From the IMG/VR virus record IMGVR_UViG_3300013297_000012, positions 1-38,604 of that record: a stretch of DNA of 38,604 bases. One strand, written 5' to 3'. Of this stretch, positions 17,513 through 24,338 are shown piece by piece. The DNA is from a virus. The first letter of the stretch is position 1. The number at the start of each line of letters is the position of its first letter. The position numbers and the translations under genes are program-made. A model generated the notes under the pieces. The model saw only the letters and a list, made by a program, of their open reading frames with translations, was not told the origin of the DNA and did no database searches.

Positions 17513-18896
17513 AAGCGCCGAGCCGAGGACGATAAGCAACTCCGACCGCACCTTTATTAAGTGCAAGAGCAGAGCCGATCACGTCCACGATATTATCAGG
17601 CGTCATTGTACCGCGCGTTCCAAGTTGAATATCGTTCGCGCCATTCGCATATGTCGCAGCAAATACTTGACGACTGTAGGTATCACCGAACGTCTTGCTC
17701 GTCATGACACCGTTAAGCAATCGCATCCCCAAATTCTGCGGCGTACCGGGAATTGCCGTCTTGCCTGACCAAGCAATATTGGCCGATAGACCATTAATCG
17801 TAGCGTCACCGTTACGCGTAAAGATCGTAAAGTCCGCAGACGTATTGCCTGCACCACGATCAATCAGCATATGATATGCCTGACGTCCGTAAGGGCCAAG
17901 CAAATCGTTTGCCTTATAGACACGCGAATGCCTCCGATCTGTAACAGCCGGAGTTGCATACACCTGAAAGTCGTTGACGTCGTTGGGAGCTACGGTATTC
18001 GGTGCCGAGCCTGTTGCGTGGTAATGACCATCGCTGACCATTGTAATCGTTGCACCATTCACATACAGACCTTCTGGCGCCATTGCATCATTGAGCAACC
18101 AGCTATTGACAAAACGATCACGCGTCAAATCCCAAGCAACCAACTTGCCCGGTGATCCATTTGCACCTGTCAAAGCCCACAACAATCCTGTGGTCGTATC
18201 GATACTCAAATGATCGAGCGTTCCCGGCCAGTTATTGAAATCCGCATAACCGATGATCGCACCGGCAAGCGTAACCAACCACACATCACCGTTACTATTA
18301 TTGCCAGCCCAAAGCCCCTGACGTACATCATCCCATACAAGAGCATTCGGGGCAAATGAAAGATTAAGCGGTGTACGTGGAATTGCTCCTGTCCTATCCA
18401 CAAAGCAAATACGAGAAGACGCACCATCCACATAGGCAAGCCATCCGTTGCCCGTTGGAATGTACGTCACACCCTGTAAACCGCCAACCGCTTGTGTCAG
18501 GATAACCTGAGTGACATACGTAGAACCATCAGGCGACACACGCACAATACTCGTCGGCGGATTGGCACCACCACCATTACCTTGCTGAGCACCGAAATTC
18601 CCAATCCACCAATCACCGCCGGGGTCTTTCGTCAATCCCGTACAAGTGAAACCGACACCTGCACCACCACCCGGAACGTCAGGCAATAGCTGCCGAGACG
18701 TCGATGCAATACCTGCACCATCCGCAAAGTTACGAGGAATGCCTGCTCCTGTACCACCAACAAGAGAGGCAAACTTCGTCGGGTCTTCTGAGAACGACAC
18801 ATAGTTGAACGGAGGCAAGCCACCAGCCCCCGCAGACATCATACCACGTTGCGGCGTGAACAACTTACGCCGTGTCAGAAGACCCATCGTTTTCAT
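17511..18896 (-). CDS. Probable receptor-binding/tail surface protein, propeller-like repeats
   Basis: This 461-aa protein has repeated beta-blade-like units with W/G turns: KDPGGDWWIGNFG, GNGWLAYVDGASSRICFVDR, DDVRQGLWAGNNSNGDVWLV, TTGLLWALTGANGSPGKLVAWD. The pattern suggests a beta-propeller over residues 80-290, followed by a Gly/Asn-rich C-terminus. Beta-propellers in phage tails usually bind or process host surface sugars. No catalytic residues can be named. The ATG directly abuts a palindromic repeat; there is no other Shine-Dalgarno. It sits in a three-gene surface module with the SGNH esterase. Confidence 0.65.
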   Translation of the reverse strand: MKTMGLLTRRKLFTPQRGMMSAGAGGLPPFNYVSFSEDPTKFASLVGGTGAGIPRNFADGAGIASTSRQLLPDVPGGGAGVGFTCTGLTKDPGGDWWIGNFGAQQGNGGGANPPTSIVRVSPDGSTYVTQVILTQAVGGLQGVTYIPTGNGWLAYVDGASSRICFVDRTGAIPRTPLNLSFAPNALVWDDVRQGLWAGNNSNGDVWLVTLAGAIIGYADFNNWPGTLDHLSIDTTTGLLWALTGANGSPGKLVAWDLTRDRFVNSWLLNDAMAPEGLYVNGATITMVSDGHYHATGSAPNTVAPNDVNDFQVYATPAVTDRRHSRVYKANDLLGPYGRQAYHMLIDRGAGNTSADFTIFTRNGDATINGLSANIAWSGKTAIPGTPQNLGMRLLNGVMTSKTFGDTYSRQVFAATYANGANDIQLGTRGTMTPDNIVDVIGSALALNKGAVGVAYRPRLGA

Positions 18897-18911
18897 TGTG
18901 TGACTCACACT
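18897..18911. repeat. Palindrome TGTGTGACTCACACT
   Basis: On the coding strand it begins in the TAG stop of the 73-aa gene and ends against the ATG of the propeller-like gene, the same arrangement as at 3588. Confidence 0.95.
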
Positions 18912-19131
18912 AGTTCGGAGTGGTAATCGCAACCCAACAGGTGTTCGCCACACCCGTCAACGGATAAACTGCCTTCCAGAGACAGTTATTCGTCGTGTCC
19001 TCAATGATCTCCCCATTATAAAGGGGCGTGATCGACCCATTCGGTTCGCCTGCATTCACCCTGTTCGGCGTGCAGTAACTCACGTCCGGAATGTCTGCCC
19101 CACCAAGGGAAAGATCATGCACAATCGCCAT
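18910..19131 (-). CDS. Small conserved-looking protein in receptor module
   Basis: This 73-aa protein starts at the ATG with AGGATACGTCA upstream. It is mostly polar with an ordered C-terminal strand pattern (NNCLWKAVYPLTGVANTCWVAI) and two Cys residues in that segment. It has no transmembrane helix or known motif. It is flanked by repeats on both sides and lies between the esterase and the propeller-like gene, so it could be a small fibre component or chaperone. This is inference from location. Confidence 0.7.
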   Translation of the reverse strand: MAIVHDLSLGGADIPDVSYCTPNRVNAGEPNGSITPLYNGEIIEDTTNNCLWKAVYPLTGVANTCWVAITTPN

Positions 19132-19145
19132 TGACGTATCCTTTC

Positions 19146-19160
19146 TGTGTGACTCACACA
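19146..19160. repeat. Palindrome TGTGTGACTCACACA (exact)
   Basis: Between the SGNH gene stop and the AGGA of the 73-aa gene; the next site to the right is 2.3 kb away. Confidence 0.95.
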
Positions 19161-19161
19161 C

Positions 19162-20385
19162 TTAGTTGTTGATCATATCCTGCAAGGCGCTACGGATGCC
19201 AAATGCAGCCCGGAAGCTCAGCACATCATGTCCGGTCAATGACGGATGCGTCAAGTCACCATCCACCAGCGTACCGGAGTTGTTCGTGCTCAGCCACGGA
19301 ACGGGATCGGTTGACACAGGAATAAAGCGAATGTCCCGATATTTCAAATCGGCAACACCCTGCTTAATCGCATTCTCACAAGTGATTTGTGATGCGTTCG
19401 GCCCACCTGCACCAGCCTGACAACCGAGCACAAAAATCGGAGCCGTTGGATATAGCGAACGAATACGCTGATAATAAGACCGCACAGCCTGTCTGATCGT
19501 ATCGAACGTATTGGACGCGTCATTGTACCCATAGCATCCGACGAACATGTCGATGCCTTCGGCCGGAACTCGCCAATAAGGGATTTGATTGATTGCTGGC
19601 ACAAGACCCAATGGCCCACTGGCAACATAGCCAGTCTGACCAACACCGAACTGTCTCGGATCGCGGATACCAAGACGTTCACTCGCACGATAAACAAAAT
19701 TGCCATTCGCAACCGGCTGCACAGTGTTACCGCCAGTCTGACCTTCAACATAACTATCCCCGACCCATGCAGCATGGATCACGTCATGTTGCGACGGCTT
19801 CCAAATGTCACAATTCGCAGACTTCTTGATCGACTTGATCAAATTCATACCGGCGGAACTGTTCGCACCATTCAAGATACGGATACGACGCGGCGCTCGA
19901 ACACCCGCAAAATCCAGCAACAAGAAATTGTCCGCCGCACCTGCACCAGCACCAGTATAAACAGTGCCACTGTCATACTGCCCATCCACCTGCACACGGC
20001 ATTGCTTGATATTGCTCATGAACATGCAGAGTTCAACTTTCGGTGCATCAGACATGAACTCAAGACTGGTACACCACTGGTTCGAACCGCCGCCCGCATT
20101 GCCTGACGTGTTCGGCGTCGAAATGCCAATCGTCTCAACACGTGCATAGGCCGACGCTTGAATGACTGGATTGCCTCCATACCAAGCAATCTGGTTCTGA
20201 GCGAACGAAGACAAAGCAGAGCCGTTCGCGACCGACGTACCCGCAGGCAATGTGCCATCCGTCGCAGCCGTCAATGTGATCGTGGGCGGCGTTGCCATAA
20301 AAGGCCGTTCCAGCGGATTGTTATTCAACGCAACGTCAAAGATACGCTGCAAACGGTTCAGGCGCTGCTCACGAGACATCGGCAT
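19162..20385 (-). CDS. Tail protein with SGNH/GDSL hydrolase domain
   Basis: This 407-aa protein starts at the ATG served by GGAG 7 bases upstream and overlaps the preceding gene by 17 bases. The N-terminal 195 residues look like a beta-rich virion-binding or carbohydrate-binding part. The hydrolase follows: block I WVGDSYVEG with Ser211, a Gly block GVGQTGY near 247-253, block III CYGYND with Asn288, and block V DLTHPSLTGHD with Asp377 and His380. The Ser-Asp-His set is complete. Such domains remove acyl groups from host capsule or O-antigen; the substrate is inferred. Confidence 0.85.
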   Translation of the reverse strand: MPMSREQRLNRLQRIFDVALNNNPLERPFMATPPTITLTAATDGTLPAGTSVANGSALSSFAQNQIAWYGGNPVIQASAYARVETIGISTPNTSGNAGGGSNQWCTSLEFMSDAPKVELCMFMSNIKQCRVQVDGQYDSGTVYTGAGAGAADNFLLLDFAGVRAPRRIRILNGANSSAGMNLIKSIKKSANCDIWKPSQHDVIHAAWVGDSYVEGQTGGNTVQPVANGNFVYRASERLGIRDPRQFGVGQTGYVASGPLGLVPAINQIPYWRVPAEGIDMFVGCYGYNDASNTFDTIRQAVRSYYQRIRSLYPTAPIFVLGCQAGAGGPNASQITCENAIKQGVADLKYRDIRFIPVSTDPVPWLSTNNSGTLVDGDLTHPSLTGHDVLSFRAAFGIRSALQDMINN

Positions 20386-21016
20386 CTTGTTCTCCAACGT
20401 TAATAGTAACTTCACTGCTCCTATTACCATCGACGATGATAATACGCAGATCATTCACACTCATGTTTGCACGATGTTCCTGATCTTTCGGCCTTATTCC
20501 TGCTCGATCAAGAATATCCTTTGAAGCTGCAAACTGCGTCTCTTCTTTCTTCGCACTAGACGCAAGCGTTCCGATCTTCTCAACCGCTGTCTGCGCGTAA
20601 GATGCAATTCGGCTCGTGATAAGCGTCGAGTTTGCATTGATGAACTCCCCAAGAATGTTCTCGAAACATTCACCATAAGCGGGATGACTTCGGAGTTCGT
20701 TGATATGCTCGACAGTCGTGCCAAGCGTATCAGCAATCTCACGGTCGCCAACACCCATCATAGTGAACATGAAAACAGCCCCGATGCCTGAAATGACATT
20801 CGGAGCGGCTGGCAGTTCTTTCAAAATCCTTCTCTTGTTCGGCCGATAAAGCGCGGGATCGATTGCCCCATCAAGCTTCATAACCGTTGATTGCCTCTTG
20901 GTTGGCTTGTTCTCAGGCTCAACCTTTTCCCCATTCGCAGCAATCAAAGGATCACCCGGCCGAGCTAATCCTCGACCGGGCTTTGCCTTCACTGCTTTCT
21001 TTGCAGCTTTGACCAT
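20369..21016 (-). CDS. Terminase small subunit-like DNA-binding protein
   Basis: This 215-aa protein has a basic N-terminus (VKAAKKAVKAKPGRG), a helix-turn-helix-like segment near residues 88-112 (GVGDREIADTLGTTVEHINEL, then RSHP) and a long helical part with ANSTLITSRIASYAQTAVEKI. This order is that of many small terminases that recognise the packaging site. The ATG overlaps the previous stop as TGATG; a GTG one codon earlier is also possible. It is separated from the large subunit by three tail-surface genes, which is unusual, so the call is not certain. Confidence 0.6.
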   Translation of the reverse strand: MVKAAKKAVKAKPGRGLARPGDPLIAANGEKVEPENKPTKRQSTVMKLDGAIDPALYRPNKRRILKELPAAPNVISGIGAVFMFTMMGVGDREIADTLGTTVEHINELRSHPAYGECFENILGEFINANSTLITSRIASYAQTAVEKIGTLASSAKKEETQFAASKDILDRAGIRPKDQEHRANMSVNDLRIIIVDGNRSSEVTINVGEQDADVS

Positions 21017-21411
21017 CACGCCTTCTCTTTAACTTCCGGCTTCCACGGCTCCGAGACATCGTAGACCTCGCCGTCATAGTCGTCACCGACTTCCTCAGCA
21101 AGCATTCCACGCGACTGATGCCCCTTGAATTCACCGCGCTTCATGCTGATCACGGTATCCGGGGCGAGGGGATGCAAGTTCACATGATGCACACCAACAT
21201 CGTGCTTCATACGAACAAGGATTTCCTCGTCGTCGTCTTCCTGAGCTTCTTCACTCGACTCAGACACCGTGTCCGGATCATCTTCATCGTCGAGCGTCGG
21301 AGCGTCGTTGACTTCGGAAAGCTCCCTCTCCAAATCGGCGACGTCCTTGTCCGGTGCCTCAGCGATCTTCGGCGCCTCACTCTTCTTCGGGATACTCGGT
21401 TGTCGTGCCAT
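21016..21411 (-). CDS. Acidic protein of unknown function
   Basis: This 131-aa protein has a strongly acidic first half (DDEDDPDTVSESSEEAQEDDDEE) and a more ordered second half (KHDVGVHHVNLHPLAPDTVIS, DYDGEVYDVSEPWKPE). GAGAGG lies upstream of the chosen ATG; a GTG three codons earlier is possible. It is coupled to the terminase-small-like gene by a one-base overlap. Its role is unknown; acidity and position would suit a DNA-mimic or virion assembly factor, but nothing in the sequence proves either. Confidence 0.7.
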   Translation of the reverse strand: MARQPSIPKKSEAPKIAEAPDKDVADLERELSEVNDAPTLDDEDDPDTVSESSEEAQEDDDEEILVRMKHDVGVHHVNLHPLAPDTVISMKRGEFKGHQSRGMLAEEVGDDYDGEVYDVSEPWKPEVKEKA

Positions 21412-21427
21412 TGTCTTCACCCTCTCT

Positions 21428-21442
21428 TGTGTGACTCACACA
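21428..21442. repeat. Palindrome TGTGTGACTCACACA (exact)
   Basis: Between the first and second genes of the leftward operon. Confidence 0.95.
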
Positions 21443-21446
21443 GAAC

Positions 21447-21836
21447 TTAACGGGTTCCCAACGGGTTGCCGTCAAGGTTCGCAGGCGGATTTGCCCCGAA
21501 CGTCGTCTTGCTCGAAAACGTGTTGACGGTCGCCTCGATATGAGTGACGTCCGCCGCCGTCGTCGCGCGATTGATAAGGGTTTCGGTCGTGATGGCTCGC
21601 AGACCACCAAGCTCCGAATTGGCCTCGACAACCGTAAACGTCTTGGTTGCGTTCGCGCCCGGAGCAACACCGTCCAACGCAGTCATACGCGCACGCAGTT
21701 CAAAGGTGCCCTTACCATCAAGAGCCTGACCAGCGATGCGCCGACGGTTTCCGCGCGTGGACATGTTACTCAATGAAGCGACACCATTCGCCTCAAAGAA
21801 GCCACCCGCGACCGTAGCAGTATAGGAGATTGACAC
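21447..21836 (-). CDS. First gene of leftward operon, small beta-rich protein (GTG start)
   Basis: This 129-aa protein starts at a GTG with AAGGA 7 bases upstream; an overlapping ATG is in another frame. The composition (Ala, Thr, Gly, Val; no Cys) and strand patterns (ISYTATVAGGFFEANGVASLS, KGTFELRARMTALDGVAPG) are like small virion or decoration proteins. It is the promoter-proximal gene, about 160 bases from the predicted leftward start site, so it should be among the most strongly expressed. Family not recognised. Confidence 0.75.
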   Translation of the reverse strand: MSISYTATVAGGFFEANGVASLSNMSTRGNRRRIAGQALDGKGTFELRARMTALDGVAPGANATKTFTVVEANSELGGLRAITTETLINRATTAADVTHIEATVNTFSSKTTFGANPPANLDGNPLGTR

Positions 21837-21871
21837 AGTTTCATCCTTTCGTCCCGGTGAGAGAAAGGGAA

Positions 21872-21912
21872 AGGGGATGGATCACCCACCGGAAAGTGTA
21901 TGTCCATCCCCT
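21872..21912 (-). promoter_or_regulatory. Leader hairpin of the leftward operon
   Basis: A perfect 10-bp inverted repeat, AGGGGATGGA / TCCATCCCCT, with a 21-base loop in the predicted leader of the first leftward gene. In the coding direction the stem is followed by TTTCCCTTTCTC, a weak pyrimidine tract, so it could attenuate or stabilise the transcript. Function is inferred. Confidence 0.55.
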
Positions 21913-21916
21913 GCGC

Positions 21917-21931
21917 TGTGTGACTCACATA
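21917..21931. repeat. Palindrome TGTGTGACTCACATA
   Basis: Lies in the predicted leftward leader, downstream of the leftward start site. Confidence 0.92.
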
Positions 21932-22003
21932 AGCGAGACAGCTATCCGGACCATTGAGTGTAATTGCCAAACCACGATCAATGCGGAATAACAGCATGTG
22001 ATA

Positions 22004-22032
22004 AATGTAACACGCGTACACGAGAATGTCAA
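22004..22032 (-). promoter_or_regulatory. Main leftward promoter
   Basis: TTGACA (22032-22027), a 17-base spacer and TACATT (22009-22004) face the virion operon, the only good sigma70-type match ahead of it. A palindrome copy ends exactly 7 bp upstream of the -35 box. Transcription should start near 21997. Confidence 0.65.
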
Positions 22033-22039
22033 TACCCTC

Positions 22040-22054
22040 TGTGTGAGTCACACA
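22040..22054. repeat. Palindrome TGTGTGAGTCACACA (exact), 7 bp upstream of leftward -35
   Basis: Centred near -50 relative to the predicted leftward start. Confidence 0.95.
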
Positions 22055-22264
22055 AACTATTTTCATGATGTGCTATCGGCCTCGTTCACAGATTTCATGG
22101 ACCGATATCGCATGTCCGACGTGTGTTTTCTGTATTTTTCGAGTTGCCCCCGACGCAACGCTTATGTTGCGCAGCGATAGCACCCACACGAACGCGCCGC
22201 CGAAGGCACGGACACCCCTCACCCATACTGCTATCATCACCGCACCCTTGCCAGAAAATAACGC

Positions 22265-22292
22265 TTGACATTTCCCGCAACACGTGTATAAT
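22265..22292 (+). promoter_or_regulatory. Strong rightward promoter in control region
   Basis: CTTGACA with TATAAT after a 16-base spacer: both hexamers are consensus. The predicted start is near 22299. No intrinsic terminator follows in this direction, so the transcript would run through the antisense RNA region toward the rightward genes. Confidence 0.7.
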
Positions 22293-22323
22293 CCTTCTGT
22301 CTTCCCGCAGGGCCCATATACAC

Positions 22324-22391
22324 ACACCGCCCCCTCACCATACCCAAACCGAAGCGCATGTGAGTCACACATCGACCCGAAGGGGCGGTGT
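22324..22391. other. Long-range inverted repeat around a palindrome copy
   Basis: ACACCGCCCC at 22324-22333 pairs perfectly with GGGGCGGTGT at 22382-22391. The 48-base loop contains the palindrome copy at 22357. It lies in the leader of the rightward promoter at 22265 and has no T run. Confidence 0.6.
22357..22371. repeat. Palindrome variant CATGTGAGTCACACA
   Basis: In the loop of the long inverted repeat; left edge diverged. Confidence 0.85.
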
Positions 22392-22421
22392 TGACGAACA
22401 CATATATCCCATACACGCACG

Positions 22422-22455
22422 AAAAAAGCCCCCCGGAAACCAATCCGAGGGGCTT
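22422..22455 (-). terminator. Leftward intrinsic terminator of the small RNA
   Basis: On the minus strand AAGCCCCTCGG pairs with CCGGGGGGCTT (10 pairs, one mismatch, 8-base loop), followed directly by six T. In the plus direction the stem has no T run, so it stops leftward transcripts only. Confidence 0.8.
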
Positions 22456-22546
22456 AATCGTGTGCAGCGATCCACCAACAACGTGCTTCTTAAACTGGCC
22501 GGGAACGTCGGGCAACGTCCAATCCAACCCAAAGCACGATGAATTA
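22422..22546 (-). ncRNA. Probable ~125-nt small RNA antisense to the rightward leader
   Basis: It is delimited by a consensus-like leftward promoter at 22580-22553 and the intrinsic terminator at 22455-22422, with no reading frame between. The RNA can fold: CGTGCTT near its 5' end pairs with AAGCACG about 50 bases on (plus-strand 22532-22538 and 22482-22488), an inner imperfect stem GGACGT/ACGTTCC is possible, and the terminator hairpin closes the 3' end. Transcripts from 22265 cross it in the opposite direction, so it could be an antisense regulator of the early arm. The exact 5' end is an estimate from the -10 box. Confidence 0.6.
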
Positions 22547-22552
22547 ACGCCC

Positions 22553-22580
22553 ATAATACCGAAATGTTCCCGCGTGTCAA
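22553..22580 (-). promoter_or_regulatory. Promoter of the small RNA
   Basis: TTGACA (22580-22575), 16-base spacer, TATTAT (22558-22553). The 50 bases upstream are AT-rich like an UP element and contain the inverted repeat TCACGAAACCGTGA at 22592-22605, a possible operator. Confidence 0.68.
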
Positions 22581-22643
22581 TAGAAAAATGATCACGAAAC
22601 CGTGAAAATCGTAAAAACTCAATAAAATCAATGACTTAAGCCC

Positions 22644-22658
22644 TGTGTGAGTCACCCG
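22644..22658. repeat. Palindrome, degenerate copy TGTGTGAGTCACCCG
   Basis: The left arm and centre are intact; the right arm is eroded. Confidence 0.7.
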
Positions 22659-22869
22659 CCAGAGGCACGTTTGCCCCGAAAGAAGGGTGAATACGAAGCA
22701 AATCTCACGTATGGGTGGCCTCGCTTCGCTCGCTCCCTGTCAAGTCACGAATTGTTACAGCCCCCCTTTTTAAACATGGGGGAGGGTACGGGGACGCATA
22801 TCGGGATTTCCGAACACGTTATCATTCGTCATATCCGAAATCTTCGGGTAAACAGAACACAACCTCATG

Positions 22870-22884
22870 TGTGTGACTCACATA
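22870..22884. repeat. Palindrome TGTGTGACTCACATA
   Basis: Lone copy in the control region, not adjacent to a recognisable promoter. Confidence 0.9.
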
Positions 22885-23050
22885 TTGGGCGAGAGTCAAG
22901 CGAATTATTCACGAAATATGAAAGAATAATGCTTGACAATGGGCAAAAAATCGCGGGCGGCCTCCCCAACGCAATCGCTAGCAACCCCAAAATACGCGAT
23001 GTCAAGCCCAAAATTCACGTGATAGCTCAAATATTTCGCTTGACAGGAAC

Positions 23051-23230
23051 ATGAAAACAGACCGCGAACACGACAAGAACAAAGCGATATCGAAACGCGA
23101 ACACGAATTAGAAGCCCGTGGAGCGATTATTTTCAGAAAAATGACCTCTGATATCAGAATATTTTCCGCTTATGGGTGGCCTTCTAATGCGTTTCTAGAG
23201 GCATATTCCTTAAATGCATGGCTTATGTGA
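23051..23230 (+). CDS. Possible small protein (59 aa), tentative
   Basis: The frame runs from ATG to TGA with a basic, charged N-terminal half (DREHDKNKAISKREHELEARG) and an aromatic C-terminal half (FSAYGWPSNAFLEAYSLNAWL), which looks more protein-like than random sequence. AGGA is only 2 bases from the ATG, too close for good initiation, and the upstream frame ends as ATGA over its start. The short motif YGWP occurs again in an open frame at about 22710. It may be an early gene, or chance. Confidence 0.35.
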   Translation: MKTDREHDKNKAISKREHELEARGAIIFRKMTSDIRIFSAYGWPSNAFLEAYSLNAWLM

Positions 23231-23295
23231 CGCGATATCACGAAAGAATTTTGTGTGAGTCACACGATTTTTCTTGCAACGTGACGTGATATCAC
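23226..23295. repeat. Two copies of GTGACGYGATATCAC
   Basis: The 15-base repeat lies at 23227-23241 and 23281-23295. Each contains a GATATC palindrome, and the second has the 10-bp palindrome GTGATATCAC within the spacer of the rightward promoter. They are operator candidates for a regulator other than the one binding the genome-wide repeat. Confidence 0.6.
23252..23266. repeat. Palindrome TGTGTGAGTCACACG, 7 bp upstream of rightward -35
   Basis: Same distance to the -35 hexamer as at the leftward promoter. Confidence 0.93.
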
Positions 23296-23302
23296 CTATT
23301 AT
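23274..23302 (+). promoter_or_regulatory. Rightward promoter of the small-gene cassette
   Basis: TTGCAA, 17-base spacer, TATTAT. The spacer holds the palindrome GTGATATCAC, and a genome-wide repeat ends 7 bp upstream of the -35. Expected start near 23309. Confidence 0.62.
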
Positions 23303-23495
23303 CGACCTTGCACTGATCGCCGCCCCTAGTTGGCTCTAGGGATATCGGCACAGGCACAGGATGGAAAAGCGGCTTTATTGCGCGCTACGTCCGAAGGTTG
23401 CGCGAAAATCGGGTTCTCCGTTCACCCGCGCAACGTAGGGTTTCCCATGAATATTAGGTATTTCCGCAGTGATGCGCGAATATGTAGGAAAATGA

Positions 23496-23532
23496 GTGGC
23501 AATAACCGTGCCTCTGGCGCGGTTATTGCCAC
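23496..23532 (+). promoter_or_regulatory. Perfect 13-bp leader hairpin
   Basis: GTGGCAATAACCG pairs with CGGTTATTGCCAC. The 11-base loop can extend the helix through GCC/GGC around TCT. No T run follows, so it is not a standard terminator. Confidence 0.7.
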
Positions 23533-23614
23533 GAATGGCGCGGATTATCTCTTTAAGTGGCTCTTATATGGGCCATTTAGAGAGGCAATTAAGCCTCATA
23601 TAAGGGGAATACCA

Positions 23615-23923
23615 ATGACGAAGTTCCAGATTTTCGCCGCCGCTTTCCTTCTCTCCTGCGCTACTGCGGGTTGGCTGACTGGCGCGGCCTATGCGGAGGA
23701 AACGAAGACTGTGCAGCGTACCGTCACGGTCTATTCGCTTTCCGATAACCCGGAACTCGAAAAGAAGGTTACGGCGATTTGCGGTGATACCAACGTCAAG
23801 CTTTCGCCCAAAGCGCGGGCGGCATGCGACACGAAGAATTTTCCGCCCCTCGCCAAGACCAAAGACTTCCGGAATTCGGGCATCGGCGCCGAATTCAATA
23901 CGTTGGCTCGCAATCGCAGCTAA
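23615..23923 (+). CDS. Small exported protein with signal peptide
   Basis: This 102-aa protein starts at the ATG with AAGGGG 7 bases upstream; the frame is open further 5' but without a ribosome-binding site. Residues 1-27 are a signal peptide: a short polar start, hydrophobic FAAAFLLSCATAGWLTG and a likely signal peptidase I site after AYA (residue 27). LLSC at 12-15 could also be a weak lipobox. The mature part is charged with Cys56 and Cys71, which could form a disulphide. It is the first gene of the rightward cassette; a periplasmic role against the host envelope or superinfection is speculation. Confidence 0.75.
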   Translation: MTKFQIFAAAFLLSCATAGWLTGAAYAEETKTVQRTVTVYSLSDNPELEKKVTAICGDTNVKLSPKARAACDTKNFPPLAKTKDFRNSGIGAEFNTLARNRS

Positions 23924-23936
23924 TGTGACTCACACA
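23922..23936. repeat. Palindrome variant AATGTGACTCACACA
   Basis: The two diverged left bases are the AA of the TAA stop of the exported-protein gene. Confidence 0.9.
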
Positions 23937-23939
23937 TAA

Positions 23940-23990
23940 GACGCATTACCGGGCAGTCTCGAAAGAGGCTTACCCGGTTTTGTGCGTTGT
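23940..23990 (+). ncRNA. Conserved intergenic RNA element, copy 1
   Basis: ACCGGG (23948-23953) pairs with CCCGGT (23973-23978). Inside is GTCTC-GAAA-GAGGC with a GNRA tetraloop. ACGCA/TGCGT close the base. Ends with the TGCGTTG form of the common 3' tail. Confidence 0.75.
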
Positions 23991-24083
23991 GAGGCTAGCT
24001 TTGACAACGATAGGTCAAATGGCTGGCGCTGCACGTGCCTTTGGCGTCACGATACTGTGACACCAATGAAGAAAGGGAACCGA

Positions 24084-24338
24084 ATGGCTTACACGCAAGA
24101 TACATGGGTTTTGAATGTCGCGACGCGTCCTAATGGTTACGTTCCTCGCGACCAATGGGATACGGGCTTTCGGCATTTCGCCCGGATCGAATTACCTCCG
24201 GAACTCAATGAAGCAATGGCTTATGAACGGGCTTGCTTGATTGTCGCGGCTTTCGAGCAAGGTTTGCCGGAAAGCAACTGGAAGCTTGAACTAACGCGTT
24301 GGGAGTTGCGTGGTTACAAACGCGAATTCAAATCTTAG
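24084..24338 (+). CDS. Small protein of unknown function (84 aa)
   Basis: The start is the ATG with AAAGGGAACCGA upstream; an ATG 18 bases earlier lies before that ribosome site and is less likely. The sequence is aromatic-rich and globular-looking (DTWVLNVATRPNGYVPRDQWD, NWKLELTRWELRGYKREF), with one Cys and no membrane helix. It is separated from the exported-protein gene by RNA element copy 1 and further inverted repeats (TTTGAC/GTCAAA, GTCAC/GTGAC) and is followed by copy 2. Function unknown. Confidence 0.72.
   Translation: MAYTQDTWVLNVATRPNGYVPRDQWDTGFRHFARIELPPELNEAMAYERACLIVAAFEQGLPESNWKLELTRWELRGYKREFKS

Larger units (their letters stand above)
21837..23050. other. Divergent control region without a convincing protein gene
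   Basis: These 1.2 kb separate the two transcription arms. They hold the main leftward promoter, one rightward promoter, a probable small RNA with its own promoter and terminator, several inverted repeats and five copies of the palindrome. Open frames here either begin inside a repeat or lack ribosome-binding sites. One frame ending at 23054 overlaps the next possible ORF as ATGA; its last 41 codons, from an ATG at 22930, are the only part that might be translated. Confidence 0.75.
23231..23614 (+). other. Promoter and structured leader of the rightward cassette
   Basis: No gene is visible. After the promoter at 23274-23302 come about 305 bases of leader with strong inverted repeats. GTTGCGCG pairs with CGCGCAAC (about 23397-23435). 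The 13-bp GTGGCAATAACCG/CGGTTATTGCCAC is at 23496-23532. CTTATATG/CATATAAG encloses GAGGC-GCCTC just before the first gene. The last stem touches the AAGGGG ribosome-binding site at 23602. Confidence 0.65.

Noticed and set aside
22073-22655. Several minus-strand open frames of 60-115 codons in the control region
   Set aside because: They have no ribosome-binding sites, overlap one another and cross the small-RNA promoter and terminator.
22647-22929. 5' part of an open frame ending at 23054
   Set aside because: Its start would be a GTG inside a repeat, without a Shine-Dalgarno. The composition is not protein-like, and only the last 41 codons remain as a weak possibility.
22930-23045. Two further CTTGACA boxes at 22933 and 23039 as promoters
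   Set aside because: No acceptable -10 hexamer at 16-18 bases in either case.
22710-23182. 12-base direct repeat TATGGGTGGCCT (22710 and 23171)
   Set aside because: Only two copies with no wider similarity; it may be chance or a short shared peptide motif YGWP.
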